A DNA stretch of 64,000 nucleotides from Endozoicomonas sp. NE40 (GTDB taxonomy: Bacteria; Pseudomonadota; Gammaproteobacteria; Pseudomonadales; Endozoicomonadaceae), in NCBI RefSeq assembly GCF_040549045.1, contig NZ_JBEWTB010000002.1, positions 1,767,501 to 1,831,500 of the forward strand. Direction: 5' to 3'. The notes under the pieces are model-generated. The model saw only the letters and a program-made list of their open reading frames with translations, was not told where the DNA came from and made no database searches. Below are positions 33,642 to 42,387 of the stretch, in pieces. Positions within the stretch are counted from its first letter, which is position 1. Each line of letters starts with the position of its first letter. The position numbers and the translations under genes were made by a program.

Positions 33642-35258
33642 ATGACGTCTTTCACAAACCCTATACTGCAGGGTGCCTACCCTGATCCATCGATATGCAG
33701 GGTCGGTGATGATTTTTATATGGTCAACTCCTCTTTTGAAATGTTTCCTGGACTCCCTATCCATCACAGTCGGGACTTGGTTAACTGGGAATTAATTGGT
33801 CATGGTTTGCACAGACGAGAACAATGTATCGATACCATTTGTCTCAGCGATGTCGAGTCAGACGGTGGCATTCATGCACCCACCATGCGCTATCACAAGG
33901 GACTTTTCTATATTATCACGACCAACGTCTATGCTCCCCGGAATTGTCCGGCAGATTTTAATCCTTGCAGGAATTTCATTATTACGGCCAAGAACCCTGC
34001 TGGACCATGGTCTGATCCGCAGGTGATTGAAGACGCTCCAGGTATTGATCCTGACATATTCTTTGATGACGATGGAAAGGTATGGTACGTCGGAACGCAT
34101 ACCCCTGAAGATCAGGCTTACCCCGGCCAAGGGGAAATCTGGCTGCAGGAGCTGGATCTGAAAACCTTCAGCCTTAAAGGTGAAAGGCACTTTCTCTGGC
34201 GTGGCACAGGCGGTGACTGGGTCGAAGGTCCACACCTGTACAAATACAACGGTCGTTATTATTTGATGACGGCTGAAGGCGGAACTGGCTTTAATCATGC
34301 GGTCACTGTCGCCAGTAGTTCAACAATCACTGGCCCCTACATCAGCAATCCCAAAAATCCCGTTTTAACTTCCCGTCACCTTGGCCTTGATTACTGGGTT
34401 AATAGTACTGGTCATGGTGACCTTGTACAGCTTAGTGATGGCCGCTGGTATATGGTGTGCCTGGGGATTCGCAATGATATTGAAGGACGCTCAAACATGG
34501 GGCGGGAAACCCATCTTGTTCCTGTCAAATGGGAAGCCGACCATTTTGGCATTGATGAGAATCAGTCGGATATTCTCTGGCCTGTGTGCGCGCCGGGAAC
34601 CGGACGTGTTGAACATAACGATGAATTGCCTTTTTCGAATCACCCAACAACTGAGAACAATTCTTTTGTTGATAATTTCTCTTGTGCAGAACTCAGAAGA
34701 GACTGGACCTACAGGAGGATTCCAGAAGTAGATACCGTTGAGGTACTACCAGGGCAAAAGCGTCTGAGAATTCGCAGTGGAAAGTCTGTTGAAGAGCGGG
34801 TAGCTGCTAGCCTGGCTGGTTTCAGACAAAAGCACAGTTATTTCACTTTTCAGGTAAATCTTCACCTGCCAGAAACCTTTGAACACAGTAAAAGTGGTAT
34901 TGGCCTGATTCAGAAAGACGACCACCACCTGCTGATGTCAGTCATGAAAAAAGGCGGTACCCTTGAGCTTGAAGTGGCGTTAAATGGAGAAAAACTGGCT
35001 GTTTCGGAGGTGCCTGTAGAGGCACGGGATTTGCGATTAATGATAACCTGCGATCGAAATGGCTATCACTTCAGTTATGCCATGCTTAAGGAAAGCAATA
35101 GGGAGCAAGTTGATGTTATTAAGAATATTCCTGTCAACACCCTGCTTTCCAGATACTACACAGGAGCGCTGTGTTGCCTGCATAGCTTCCTGATGTCGGA
35201 ACCCGCTATTGAACATGTTGACTTCTCAAATGTACGTTTTGAGACGCTTTCAGTATAA
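33642..35258 (+). CDS. glycoside hydrolase family 43 (beta-xylosidase/arabinofuranosidase type)
   Basis: 538 residues from the ATG at 33642, which has GGAG seven bases upstream; an earlier ATG at 33624 lacks one. The five-bladed propeller carries the GH43 triad: base Asp in GAYPDPSI, the pKa-setting Asp in APGIDPDIFFDDDGK, and acid Glu in WVEGPHLYK. The C-terminal 190 residues form the beta-sandwich common in 540-residue GH43 beta-xylosidases. There is no signal peptide, so it acts on imported oligosaccharides. It lies 51 bases after the trmB gene and may share its transcript. True substrate unknown; no xylose genes are nearby. Confidence 0.88.
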   Translation: MTSFTNPILQGAYPDPSICRVGDDFYMVNSSFEMFPGLPIHHSRDLVNWELIGHGLHRREQCIDTICLSDVESDGGIHAPTMRYHKGLFYIITTNVYAPRNCPADFNPCRNFIITAKNPAGPWSDPQVIEDAPGIDPDIFFDDDGKVWYVGTHTPEDQAYPGQGEIWLQELDLKTFSLKGERHFLWRGTGGDWVEGPHLYKYNGRYYLMTAEGGTGFNHAVTVASSSTITGPYISNPKNPVLTSRHLGLDYWVNSTGHGDLVQLSDGRWYMVCLGIRNDIEGRSNMGRETHLVPVKWEADHFGIDENQSDILWPVCAPGTGRVEHNDELPFSNHPTTENNSFVDNFSCAELRRDWTYRRIPEVDTVEVLPGQKRLRIRSGKSVEERVAASLAGFRQKHSYFTFQVNLHLPETFEHSKSGIGLIQKDDHHLLMSVMKKGGTLELEVALNGEKLAVSEVPVEARDLRLMITCDRNGYHFSYAMLKESNREQVDVIKNIPVNTLLSRYYTGALCCLHSFLMSEPAIEHVDFSNVRFETLSV

Positions 35259-35310
35259 AATTCGCCATAATGCTCTGTACCTGCTGAGACTGTAGATAAA
35301 ACTGTGTTTC

Positions 35311-35347
35311 TGCCTATCTTATAATCAGCTTTGATTGAAGATAGGCA
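35311..35347. other. inverted repeat downstream of the GH43 gene
   Basis: Perfect ten-base arms TGCCTATCTT and AAGATAGGCA, with AATCA/TGATT pairing within the loop. It lies 53 bases after the stop. No T-run follows. Possible mRNA 3' end structure. The rest of 35259-35468 shows nothing else. Confidence 0.45.
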
Positions 35348-35468
35348 CCACAGCGAGCATTGCGCTTCAGAAGTCTTCCGATTTTTCGTAGCTATACAAC
35401 GCAACCAACGCCTCTCTTCCGGGAGGCTGCAATTCAATGCAGTCATTACAAATCCGGTACACTTGACA

Positions 35469-35672
35469 CTATTCGAAAAAAATTTTTATCTCTACATCCA
35501 ATGCCTGGGCTAAGCGATGCATGGTCATCAGTGTGGGATTTCGTTGACCGTGCTCTATTTCACTGATATCCGGGTTGTGAAGTCCAGCTCTGTGAGCCAG
35601 CTCTTCCTGGCTGAGGCCTTGTTGCTTTCTCAGCTCTTTCAGCTTGCGTCCGAACTGCTGCTTTGGGTTCAA
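35469..35672 (-). CDS. small XRE-family (Cro/CI) DNA-binding regulator
   Basis: 67 residues, essentially one HTH_3 domain: FGRKLKELRKQQGLSQEELAHRAGL, then the recognition helix part DISEIEHGQRNPTLMTMHRLAQAL. Start is TTG, strongly supported by AAGGA eight bases upstream. The size fits phage-type or antitoxin regulators, but no toxin partner is adjacent. It sits at the edge of the decayed mobile region. Confidence 0.85.
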   Translation of the reverse strand: MNPKQQFGRKLKELRKQQGLSQEELAHRAGLHNPDISEIEHGQRNPTLMTMHRLAQALDVEIKIFFE

Positions 35673-35677
35673 AATTT

Positions 35678-35699
35678 ATTCCTTACAAAAATAAGGAAT
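35678..35699. promoter_or_regulatory. inverted repeat covering the ribosome site of the XRE gene
   Basis: Arms ATTCCTTA and TAAGGAAT around CAAAAA. On the minus strand the second arm contains the AAGGA ribosome site. It could be the autoregulatory operator or an RNA hairpin that hides the ribosome site. Confidence 0.55.
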
Positions 35700-35850
35700 A
35701 GTCAGAACCGGAGCAAAAATCGTCTATAGTATATATCTTAAATTTTCTTTTTTTGAGATTGCAGCTTCCCTTCCGTTGTAGCGATGAATCCTGTTCTTCT
35801 ATAGCAAATAACCCTACCCAGAGTCGTATAGTGTACTGAGGCTCCATAAG

Positions 35851-36273
35851 ATGGTCGAAAAGAGACGTAGAAAACCGAATTTTTTCCCTGAATTTATGGA
35901 AAAAGCTGTAGATATTGCTTTGGCATCGGTTCTCCCGGACAAAGAAGTGGTACGACTGTTGGGAATTAATGCCAGCACTTTGGCTATCTGGAAGGGAAAG
36001 AGGACAAGGATGATCGGGCCTCAGCAGCCGCAGGAAGCCATGGCCTTCGAGGTTGAAGAGGAGCAGGAGGCTGATATCTCAGATAATGAACCTTTCGATA
36101 CAAGCCCCCCTAGGGGTACAGAGGAGTCCTCCCCCTCTCTGCCTGGCGCACCCTCTCAGCATGAAGATGCGAATCAGGCCCTCAATGATGTGGTCAAGCT
36201 GATCCCAGAGGAAGTAAACCAGCTTAGGAAAGAAAATCGCAGGTTGAAAAATGAAAGGGATGTTTTGCAGTAA
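35851..36273 (+). CDS. transposase OrfA-like HTH protein with acidic spacer, probably truncated
   Basis: 140 residues. Residues 1-50 resemble the HTH_Tnp_1 domain of IS3-type OrfA (FFPEFMEKAVDIALAS, EVVRLLGINASTLAIWKGK). The end, VNQLRKENRRLKNERDVLQ, matches the OrfA leucine zipper but stops before the usual KKAxAFFA tail. The two parts are separated by about 65 acidic, proline- and serine-rich residues not seen in ordinary OrfA. No OrfB follows. Either a broken IS or a domesticated DNA-binding protein. Confidence 0.6.
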   Translation: MVEKRRRKPNFFPEFMEKAVDIALASVLPDKEVVRLLGINASTLAIWKGKRTRMIGPQQPQEAMAFEVEEEQEADISDNEPFDTSPPRGTEESSPSLPGAPSQHEDANQALNDVVKLIPEEVNQLRKENRRLKNERDVLQ

Positions 36274-36434
36274 GCTCTTATCATCCTAGCCGGTTCTTAT
36301 CTGCGAACCTAACCTGAAAATGTCAAAAATGATGTCAGCAAAATCATCGTAGCCTCCCAGCTTTTAAACATCTCAAAGTAGCGCTCACCTTTTTCCTGGC
36401 TCATGCTCTCTCACGTCCAAAAAATGGTTATCTG

Positions 36435-36830
36435 CTACTTTCTCCTGAACTGGGGCAGAGGCTGATCCAGCTTGCTTTGCGATATGCCATGCATGTCCGC
36501 GTTTTTCTGCCAAATCTTGAAGCGTTCGAGGAGTTGCTGATTAATGGCCAGGAGTTTTTGTTTGTCTGCGGTCAGCTGCTCGATACGCTTATTCGCTTCG
36601 TAGATGTCTTTAATCCAACCCGGCTTCTCGATTGGCGCTTTAAGCGCAGCCTTGCGAGCCTTCATTGCCATATCAATGGCTGGCAACTTCATTAAAGATT
36701 GTCGAGCACGACTGATACCCAGTCTGGTTTTGCATGCCTCGACCAGAAGGGGCCACGTCAACTTAGGCTCAGACCACTCTTCAATTATTTTTATGATGCG
36801 CTGCTCATCCTTGCTGGTTAAATGCTTCAT
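36435..36830 (-). CDS. recombinase-operon accessory protein (TnpC-like size)
   Basis: 131 residues, helical and basic. An N-terminal half rich in conserved-looking helices (DEQRIIKIIEEWSEPKLTW, LGISRARQSLMKL) precedes a coiled-coil stretch (IYEANKRIEQLTADKQKLLAINQQL). I do not recognise a named domain. It starts two bases after the stop of a broken upstream reading frame and lies in the same orientation as the tyrosine recombinase. Tn554-type elements carry a small accessory protein of this size after their recombinases, so a role in that recombination system is inferred. Confidence 0.6.
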   Translation of the reverse strand: MKHLTSKDEQRIIKIIEEWSEPKLTWPLLVEACKTRLGISRARQSLMKLPAIDMAMKARKAALKAPIEKPGWIKDIYEANKRIEQLTADKQKLLAINQQLLERFKIWQKNADMHGISQSKLDQPLPQFRRK

Positions 36831-36832
36831 CG

Positions 36833-36920
36833 TTATGCCTCTATCTCATCCATCATGGCAGACACTTCATTCAGGGAGGACAGTGCCACCTGACCTTCTT
36901 CAACCTCTAAGACCTCCAGC
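36833..36920 (-). pseudogene. orphan 3' end of a gene cut by the IS (recombinase operon)
   Basis: Open frame ending TAA at 36833-36835, reading ELEVLEVEEGQVALSSLNE then VSAMMDEIEA. It has no start and begins at the truncated edge of the IS copy. Its stop is coupled (TAACGATG) to the accessory gene. It is most simply the original C-terminus of the tyrosine recombinase or of a second recombinase gene lost in a deletion. Confidence 0.55.
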
Positions 36921-37571
36921 TCATGCTACAGACCATCCCATACTCCTTGAGCTGGTTCTGATATCCTACAGACGCATACTGGCTACCCCGATCCGAATGA
37001 TGTATCACGCCCTCTCCGGGCTTTCTGCTCCAGTAAGCCATTTTCAAGGCTTCCAGAGGCAGTTCTGTAGTCATGCGGCTACTCATAAACCAATCGACTA
37101 CCTTTCGTGAGAACAGGTCAACGACAGCCGCCAGATACACCCGGCCTTCACGAGTCCACAGGTAGCTGATATTAGCTACGTATACTTTGTCTGGTGCTAA
37201 AACTGAAAACTCACGATTCAGAAGGTTGGCCGCCACTGGCAGCTTGTGTTTGCTGTTAGTTGTTACCTTGAATTTTTTAGCCACCCGAACCCGTAAGCCA
37301 AACCGCCGCATCAGAGTTCTGGCCTGATGACGTCATATACTATAGCCTTTTGATCGCAAGGCTTTCGCCATTCGACGACTTCCATAGGTGTCATCTGATT
37401 GAGCAAAAACCTCCCGGGAATCTGCCTCCAGGCGAAAAGCCTCCGGGTCTATAAGTTGATCTTCCGCCTGTTGTTTATCCCATTCGTAGAAAATGCTACG
37501 GCTGAGTTTCAGCACTTTGCAGAGCTTTACGACTGGGTAGACCTTCCTCTCCTGCTGTATGAAGGCGTATT
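36907..37571 (-). pseudogene. IS3-family transposase OrfB, disrupted
   Basis: Reads KYAFIQQERKVYPVVKLCKV, then SRSIFYEWDKQQ, to SKGYSI followed by a TGA at 37333-37335 where IS3 OrfB normally has glycine, then continues in frame RHQARTLMRRFGLRV and into the rve integrase core (VYVANISYLWTREGRVYLAAVVDLFSRKVV, HHSDRGSQYAS). It ends abruptly after MVCSMS, so the third catalytic acidic residue is lost. One nonsense change plus a 3' deletion make it inactive. Confidence 0.85.
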
Positions 37572-37924
37572 TTACAGCTGGTCTTTTGCAAAGAAGGCCA
37601 TGGCTTTTTTTAAGATCTCCTGTTCCATTTTCAATTGCTTGTTTTCGGCTTCAAGTTCTTTGATTCGTTGCTGCACGATGGTCAACGCCTGCTTTCCTTT
37701 ATCAGGGAAGGCCTGATCTTTCCGTTCGTCGTGGGCTCGAACCCAGCGATGCAAGTTACCAGCACTGACTCCCAAGCTTCTGGCTACAGCTGCAGGTGAT
37801 TGACCTTGTTCTGTAATCAGCTTGACTGCTTTAAGTTTGTATTCCTGAGAACAATTTTTCCGTTTTGCCATTGTTAACCTCGTTATTGGTTGCACTATTG
37901 TGCTTAACGAGGTGTCCGGAGTCA
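36921..37924 (-). mobile_element. degenerate IS3-family insertion sequence
   Basis: The 5' terminus is at 37924 (TGACTCCGGACACCTCG on the minus strand), abutting interrupted recombinase codons. It contains orfA, then orfB in a -1 frame arrangement. The opposite end is missing: orfB breaks off near 36921, and no matching GGTGTCCGGAGTCA terminus appears. The copy can no longer move by itself. Confidence 0.85.
37572..37871 (-). CDS. IS3-family transposase OrfA
   Basis: 99 residues from the ATG at 37869-37871 (MAKRKNCSQEYKLKAVKLI). Domain HTH_Tnp_1 with SPAAVARSLGVSAGNLHRWV, then leucine zipper IQQ-RIKELEAENKQLKMEQEILKK and terminal AMAFFAKDQL. It appears intact. The stop overlaps an AAAA stretch where a -1 frameshift could join OrfB. 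Confidence 0.88.
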   Translation of the reverse strand: MAKRKNCSQEYKLKAVKLITEQGQSPAAVARSLGVSAGNLHRWVRAHDERKDQAFPDKGKQALTIVQQRIKELEAENKQLKMEQEILKKAMAFFAKDQL

Positions 37925-39111
37925 TTAAACCACTTCACCTCTTCCTTCCAGAATTTCGCCTCATAGAGTCCAGGCATATTAGATTCAGGACTCCACCCAA
38001 AGGCAAAGGTGAGAATCTTTTGAACCTTCGTCGTTCGATCCTCCGGTGTCAGTGTTTTCAACTCCTCTCTCATGCTATCAAGCAGGGTATAAACAGCATC
38101 ATGACGCAAAATATGAGGGTGAATGTGTTTCAGTTCAGGCACAACAGAGCCGACGCGAGGAAAGACACTATCCAAGGCTTTTATGCTCAGTGCCTTCCCT
38201 TCACTTCGACGGTGGGATACCAGCAAAAATGGATGTTTCTTTGCAGCAGACGGCCCTTTTCTTAAGACACGATGGTTGTCAACATAATCCATTATCGCCT
38301 GGCTAAGATCATCACTCATCACCAATCGGCGCTCATGGGTTTTGAATTGCGGAGCCGTGAGCCGAGTGTCGACCCGTTCGTCTTCAAGATCAACAATTGA
38401 CAGCTCCCTGCTGTGCCAGTGAATATCACTGACTTTAACCAGTAGCATTTCAGAGCGACGCAGCCCCATTTCCAGCCCTAAAAGCAAAACAATGTAATTG
38501 CGTAGCCTCAGTGCTTCATTTGCAAAGGGGTTTTCAACACTTTCAGGATGCATGACCTCCAACAAGCGCTCGCGCTCCTGTTGAGTCAGCCCTTTCATTT
38601 CGTCAACCCTGGTTTTTTTCCATGCAGGTCTGGCAGCCTTGATTTTTCGATTGAAGCGCTTTACCAGATCATCAATTGCCTCATTCCGCGTGTCCCCCCC
38701 CAGCTTGTCATATAGAAAATCGAGATAGTCGCGTACCGCCTCCAGCCGCTGTTGCGCATGAACCTTTCCCACTGATTCAAATGCCGCAGGAAGCAATCGA
38801 ATACCGGAGTATTTTTTATTGAGCGTTGTTTTTTGAAAAGCTGCGTCACTGACAAAGCGTGAAATCTCTTCATCAGTCAGATAGCGGGGTTCTGGTCGCT
38901 GCTCCAGACGTGCAATCAGGTCTATCGATTCATACTCCAGAAAAGCCTCAAACAGACTAATGTGTTCAAGGTATTTTTTCCGTGTGTTCAGTGCTCTGCC
39001 TGAAAGCTCTTGAGTGATGTACAGGTTAGGATAAAATACAGGCAGACCATCCTTTAGTAGAATTTTTTCCCGAGTGCCGTGTATCCTGATCTCTTCAATT
39101 TGATGGCTCAT
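37925..39111 (-). CDS. tyrosine recombinase, 3' end interrupted by the IS
   Basis: About 395 native residues; the open frame runs on into the IS to 37831, adding foreign residues. The N-terminal SAM-like core-binding part is at about 35-140. The catalytic residues can be traced: Arg in LGLEMGLRRSEMLLV, His-x-x-Arg in HPHILRHDA, the following Trp in FAFGWSPESN, and nucleophile Tyr in MPGLYEAKFW, 14 codons before the IS. All active residues therefore precede the insertion, and only the tail is replaced. It belongs with the accessory gene at 36435-36830. No att sites could be identified. Confidence 0.8.
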
Positions 39112-39262
39112 TAAACCCCCAAATTATTTTAAATAGTGACTTTTTGTAACTATAGTAACGAACAGTTTTTAATCCACTAAAACATAACTTTATTTCGATT
39201 GCGTTTCATACTCTGGAAACGTAATAAACATCGTATATATTAGACAAATGGAGACATGACTA

Positions 39263-40957
39263 ATGGCAAAAGGTGACAAGTCTGGAAAAACAGGCTCTTA
39301 CGTATACACCATGAACCGGGTGAGCAAGGTTGTTCCCCCCAAACGCCAGATTCTTAAAGATATTTCCCTGTCATTCTTCCCCGGCGCCAAAATCGGTGTA
39401 CTGGGCCTGAACGGTGCCGGTAAATCGACCCTGCTGCGCATCATGGCAGGTGTAGATAAAGAGTTCGACGGTGAAGCCCGTCCACAGCCAGACCTGAACG
39501 TTGGTTACCTGCCTCAGGAGCCGGAACTGGACCCGGCTAAAACCGTTCGTGAAGTGGTTGAAGAAGCTCTGGGTGAAATCAAGGATGCCCAGGAAAAGCT
39601 GGAAGCCGTTTACGCTGCCTATGCTGAGCCAGACGCCGACTTCGATGCCCTGGCTGCCGAACAGGCAAAGCTGGAAAACATCATTCAGGCGGCCGACGCC
39701 CACAATCTGGAACGCAAGCTGGAAGTCGCTGCCGATGCCCTGCGCCTGCCAGACTGGGATGCCAACGTTGCCAACCTGTCCGGTGGTGAGCGTCGCCGTG
39801 TTGCCCTGTGCCGCCTGCTGCTGTCCAGCCCGGAAATGCTGCTGCTGGACGAGCCAACCAACCACCTGGATGCCGAATCCGTTGCCTGGCTGGAACGCTT
39901 TCTGGTGGAATATCCGGGTACGGTTGTCGCCATCACCCACGACCGTTACTTCCTGGACAACGCCGCTGGCTGGATTCTGGAACTGGACCGTGGTGAAGGT
40001 ATTCCTTACCAGGGTAACTACAGTTCCTGGCTGGAGCAGAAAGAACAGCGTCTGGAAATGGAACAGAAACAACAGGACGCCCGTCGCAAGGCAATGGAAC
40101 ACGAACTGGAATGGGTTCGCTCCAATGCCAAGGGTCGTCAGTCCAAATCCAAAGCACGTCTGGCACGCTTTGAAGAGATGCAGTCCCAGGAGTTCCAGAC
40201 CCGTAACGAAACCAATGAAATCTACATTCCACCCGGTCCACGTCTGGGTGAAAAGGTTCTGGAATTCAACAATGTCAGCAAAGGCTTCGACGGCCGCCTG
40301 CTGATTGATGACCTGAGCTTCAGCGTACCAAAAGGTGCCATTGTCGGTATTATCGGTGGTAACGGTGCCGGTAAGTCCACACTGTTTAAAATGATTGTCG
40401 GTGAAGAGCAGGCTGATTCCGGTTCTATCGAACAGGGCGACACCGTTAAAATCTCCAACGTGCAGCAGTTGCGTGATGAACTGGATGATTCCAAGACCGT
40501 CTGGGAAGCCATCTCCGATGGTCAGGACATTCTGAAAATCAACAACTACGAAGTACCTTCACGTGCTTACATTGGTCGCTTTAACTTCAAGGGCGGCGAT
40601 CAGCAGAAGCGTGTCGGCGAACTGTCTGGCGGTGAGCGTGGTCGCCTGCAACTGGCGGCCACCCTGAAGCATGGTGGTAACGTGCTGCTGCTGGACGAAC
40701 CGTCCAACGACCTCGACGTGGAAACCCTGCGCGCACTGGAAGAAGCGATGCTGGCCTTCCCCGGCTGTGCCATGGTGATCTCCCACGACCGCTGGTTCCT
40801 GGATCGTGTAGCCACCCACATTCTGGCGTATGAGGGTGACTCCAAAGTCACTTTCTTTGAAGGTAACTACACCGAGTACGAAGCGGATCGCAAAGAACGT
40901 CTGGGCGAAGAAGCTGCCGGGCCACACCGTATCAAGTACAAGCGCATCGACGCTTAA
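39263..40957 (+). CDS. ettA: energy-dependent translational throttle ABC-F protein EttA
   Basis: Gates the first steps of translation elongation at the ribosomal E site according to ATP/ADP level. 564 residues. Two ABC domains: Walker A GLNGAGKST and GGNGAGKST (the second has GG where G-P is usual), signatures LSGGERRRVALCR and LSGGERGRLQLA, Walker B MLLLDEPTNHLD and VLLLDEPSNDLD. The linker between them holds the EttA-type arm and P-site tether (KGRQSKSKARLARFEEM). The C-terminus RIKYKRI is an EttA signature. The N-terminal extension KGDKSGKTGS is slightly longer than in E. coli. Confidence 0.96.
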   Translation: MAKGDKSGKTGSYVYTMNRVSKVVPPKRQILKDISLSFFPGAKIGVLGLNGAGKSTLLRIMAGVDKEFDGEARPQPDLNVGYLPQEPELDPAKTVREVVEEALGEIKDAQEKLEAVYAAYAEPDADFDALAAEQAKLENIIQAADAHNLERKLEVAADALRLPDWDANVANLSGGERRRVALCRLLLSSPEMLLLDEPTNHLDAESVAWLERFLVEYPGTVVAITHDRYFLDNAAGWILELDRGEGIPYQGNYSSWLEQKEQRLEMEQKQQDARRKAMEHELEWVRSNAKGRQSKSKARLARFEEMQSQEFQTRNETNEIYIPPGPRLGEKVLEFNNVSKGFDGRLLIDDLSFSVPKGAIVGIIGGNGAGKSTLFKMIVGEEQADSGSIEQGDTVKISNVQQLRDELDDSKTVWEAISDGQDILKINNYEVPSRAYIGRFNFKGGDQQKRVGELSGGERGRLQLAATLKHGGNVLLLDEPSNDLDVETLRALEEAMLAFPGCAMVISHDRWFLDRVATHILAYEGDSKVTFFEGNYTEYEADRKERLGEEAAGPHRIKYKRIDA

Positions 40958-40973
40958 TATCGGTTACTGCCAT

Positions 40974-41002
40974 CTGAACCTTTGCACTCTGCAAAGGTTC
41001 AG
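40974..41002. terminator. hairpin between converging ettA and the OTU-like gene
   Basis: Perfect 12-base arms CTGAACCTTTGC/GCAAAGGTTCAG with loop ACTCT, 16 bases after the ettA stop. There is no clear T-run, so it is a terminator-like structure by position and strength. Confidence 0.6.
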
Positions 41003-41010
41003 GCTTCTGG

Positions 41011-42387
41011 CTATATCTCTTTCTTAACGCCCCCGGTGACGTCGCTCCCCCGGTAATATTGCAGACATTCGCGCAAGGTCAGATTTCCACAAACGCGATC
41101 ATAAACTGCTGCACTGACAGTTCTGCTCGCATTCACAGCATGATGAGTGATGTATAGGCCCGCATCCTCAGCACGATGAAGATAGTACTGCCCACACTGT
41201 CCAATATCATCAGCACCACAAACCGACTGATACAAATAGTCCCTGGCTTTTTCATTCTTATAAAGGTAACCGCTAAAGACTGAAGCCATGACTAAAACAG
41301 CCACGTTATGAAAAGTGATTAAGCCTGGCTTAGCCGCCGATTCCTGTTGCCAGGATCGATGGCTATACCGCTCCCATTTATCCTTAATAAATTCTTTGGG
41401 AATGCCATTCTTCAGCTTGGGAGAGTGTCGACTCTTCGCTGACTTCCCATCAGACGTCCCCATCTTTCGGAAGCCGTTTAAACCCACATCAAAGCAGGTA
41501 GCAGAGCATTCATTGCTGCTATAAGCAGCAGGCTTTCTGATCGTCCCTTCAACCAGAACAGGCTGTTCGCGAGGGAGTACATTCTGGTTTTGCAAGGGCA
41601 ATAATCCGTATCTGGGGGATACTACAAAATGCAGCGCCTCTGAACTGAGCCCTGTTTGAATCAAGCTATGAAGCCTTTCATGCTCCTGTTCTACATTCAT
41701 ATTGTCGAATGAAAACGTCAGTTGTCCCTCTGAATTGGTAATGGTTGCCAGATTTATTTCGGAACCGTTACTGGCATCAACCACAAAAATGGGTACATTC
41801 GTTGCCATTGATAGAAGAACAGCCGTCTCAAGGCTTCCGAATTGGTTCAAATCTCGCCTGACATCATCGATCAATTCATTTACCCGGAGAGATAATTCGG
41901 CAGGCCCTGCATTTTGACTAATGGTTCTTAAAGTATTTATTGCTGTCTGAACGACACTGTGATGTCCAATTTCAGAAATACGCTGCAAACTTTGTAACAG
42001 GGCGGAAAGCTCAGGCGGTGAGTTCAATGCTGCAATAAGTCTTTCTGCAAGGAAGTAACTCACCGCTGCTGCCTGAGTATGAGGGCTATCACGCAGCTGT
42101 CTGTCAATGCCATTAAACCGGGAAACAACAGCCCGTTGTGTGGAAAGCTGATTCATGGCAGATGTCATCACTGCTGCATCATGCTCTGCGTCATAAAGTT
42201 GTAGCGAGTACGCAATAGACAGGGGGAGGCAGGATGTGGCACCTTCTAACTGTTCGCACTTAACCGCTTTGTAACCCAGAGACTCGAACACTATTTTTAA
42301 CTGTTTGGGCATAGCTTTCTGTTCGCCCTTGCCAGCCATCGATACACCAGTCCAACACACCAGAAAGATCATTAATGACCAACGCAC
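41011..42387 (-). CDS. exported protein with possible OTU-type cysteine protease fold
   Basis: 458 residues. Signal peptide MRWSLMIFLVCWTGVSMA. Pattern of an OTU deubiquitinase: EGATSCLPLSIAYSLQLYDAEHD around Cys53 (OTU proteins have DGNCLFRAI-type), a helical stretch, QFGSLETAVLLSMATNVPIFVVDA (WGG-ELxALA-type), and ALHFVVS with His253 (HY-type). A later hydrophobic segment (about 355-376, FHNVAVLVMASVFSGYLY) and four clustered cysteines near the C-terminus follow. The OTU call is by eye and uncertain, because the aspartate of the DGNC motif is not evident. An exported enzyme of this type would aim at host ubiquitin. Divergent from the DUF4202 gene. Confidence 0.5.
   Translation of the reverse strand: MRWSLMIFLVCWTGVSMAGKGEQKAMPKQLKIVFESLGYKAVKCEQLEGATSCLPLSIAYSLQLYDAEHDAAVMTSAMNQLSTQRAVVSRFNGIDRQLRDSPHTQAAAVSYFLAERLIAALNSPPELSALLQSLQRISEIGHHSVVQTAINTLRTISQNAGPAELSLRVNELIDDVRRDLNQFGSLETAVLLSMATNVPIFVVDASNGSEINLATITNSEGQLTFSFDNMNVEQEHERLHSLIQTGLSSEALHFVVSPRYGLLPLQNQNVLPREQPVLVEGTIRKPAAYSSNECSATCFDVGLNGFRKMGTSDGKSAKSRHSPKLKNGIPKEFIKDKWERYSHRSWQQESAAKPGLITFHNVAVLVMASVFSGYLYKNEKARDYLYQSVCGADDIGQCGQYYLHRAEDAGLYITHHAVNASRTVSAAVYDRVCGNLTLRECLQYYRGSDVTGGVKKEI

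Noticed and set aside
37831..37924. last 31 codons of the recombinase open frame
   Set aside because: They are read from IS DNA after the insertion point and are not native recombinase sequence.
39371..40304. 243- and 267-codon open frames over ettA
   Set aside because: Both are other-frame shadows of the ettA coding sequence with biased composition (many Trp/Pro/Arg) and no family.
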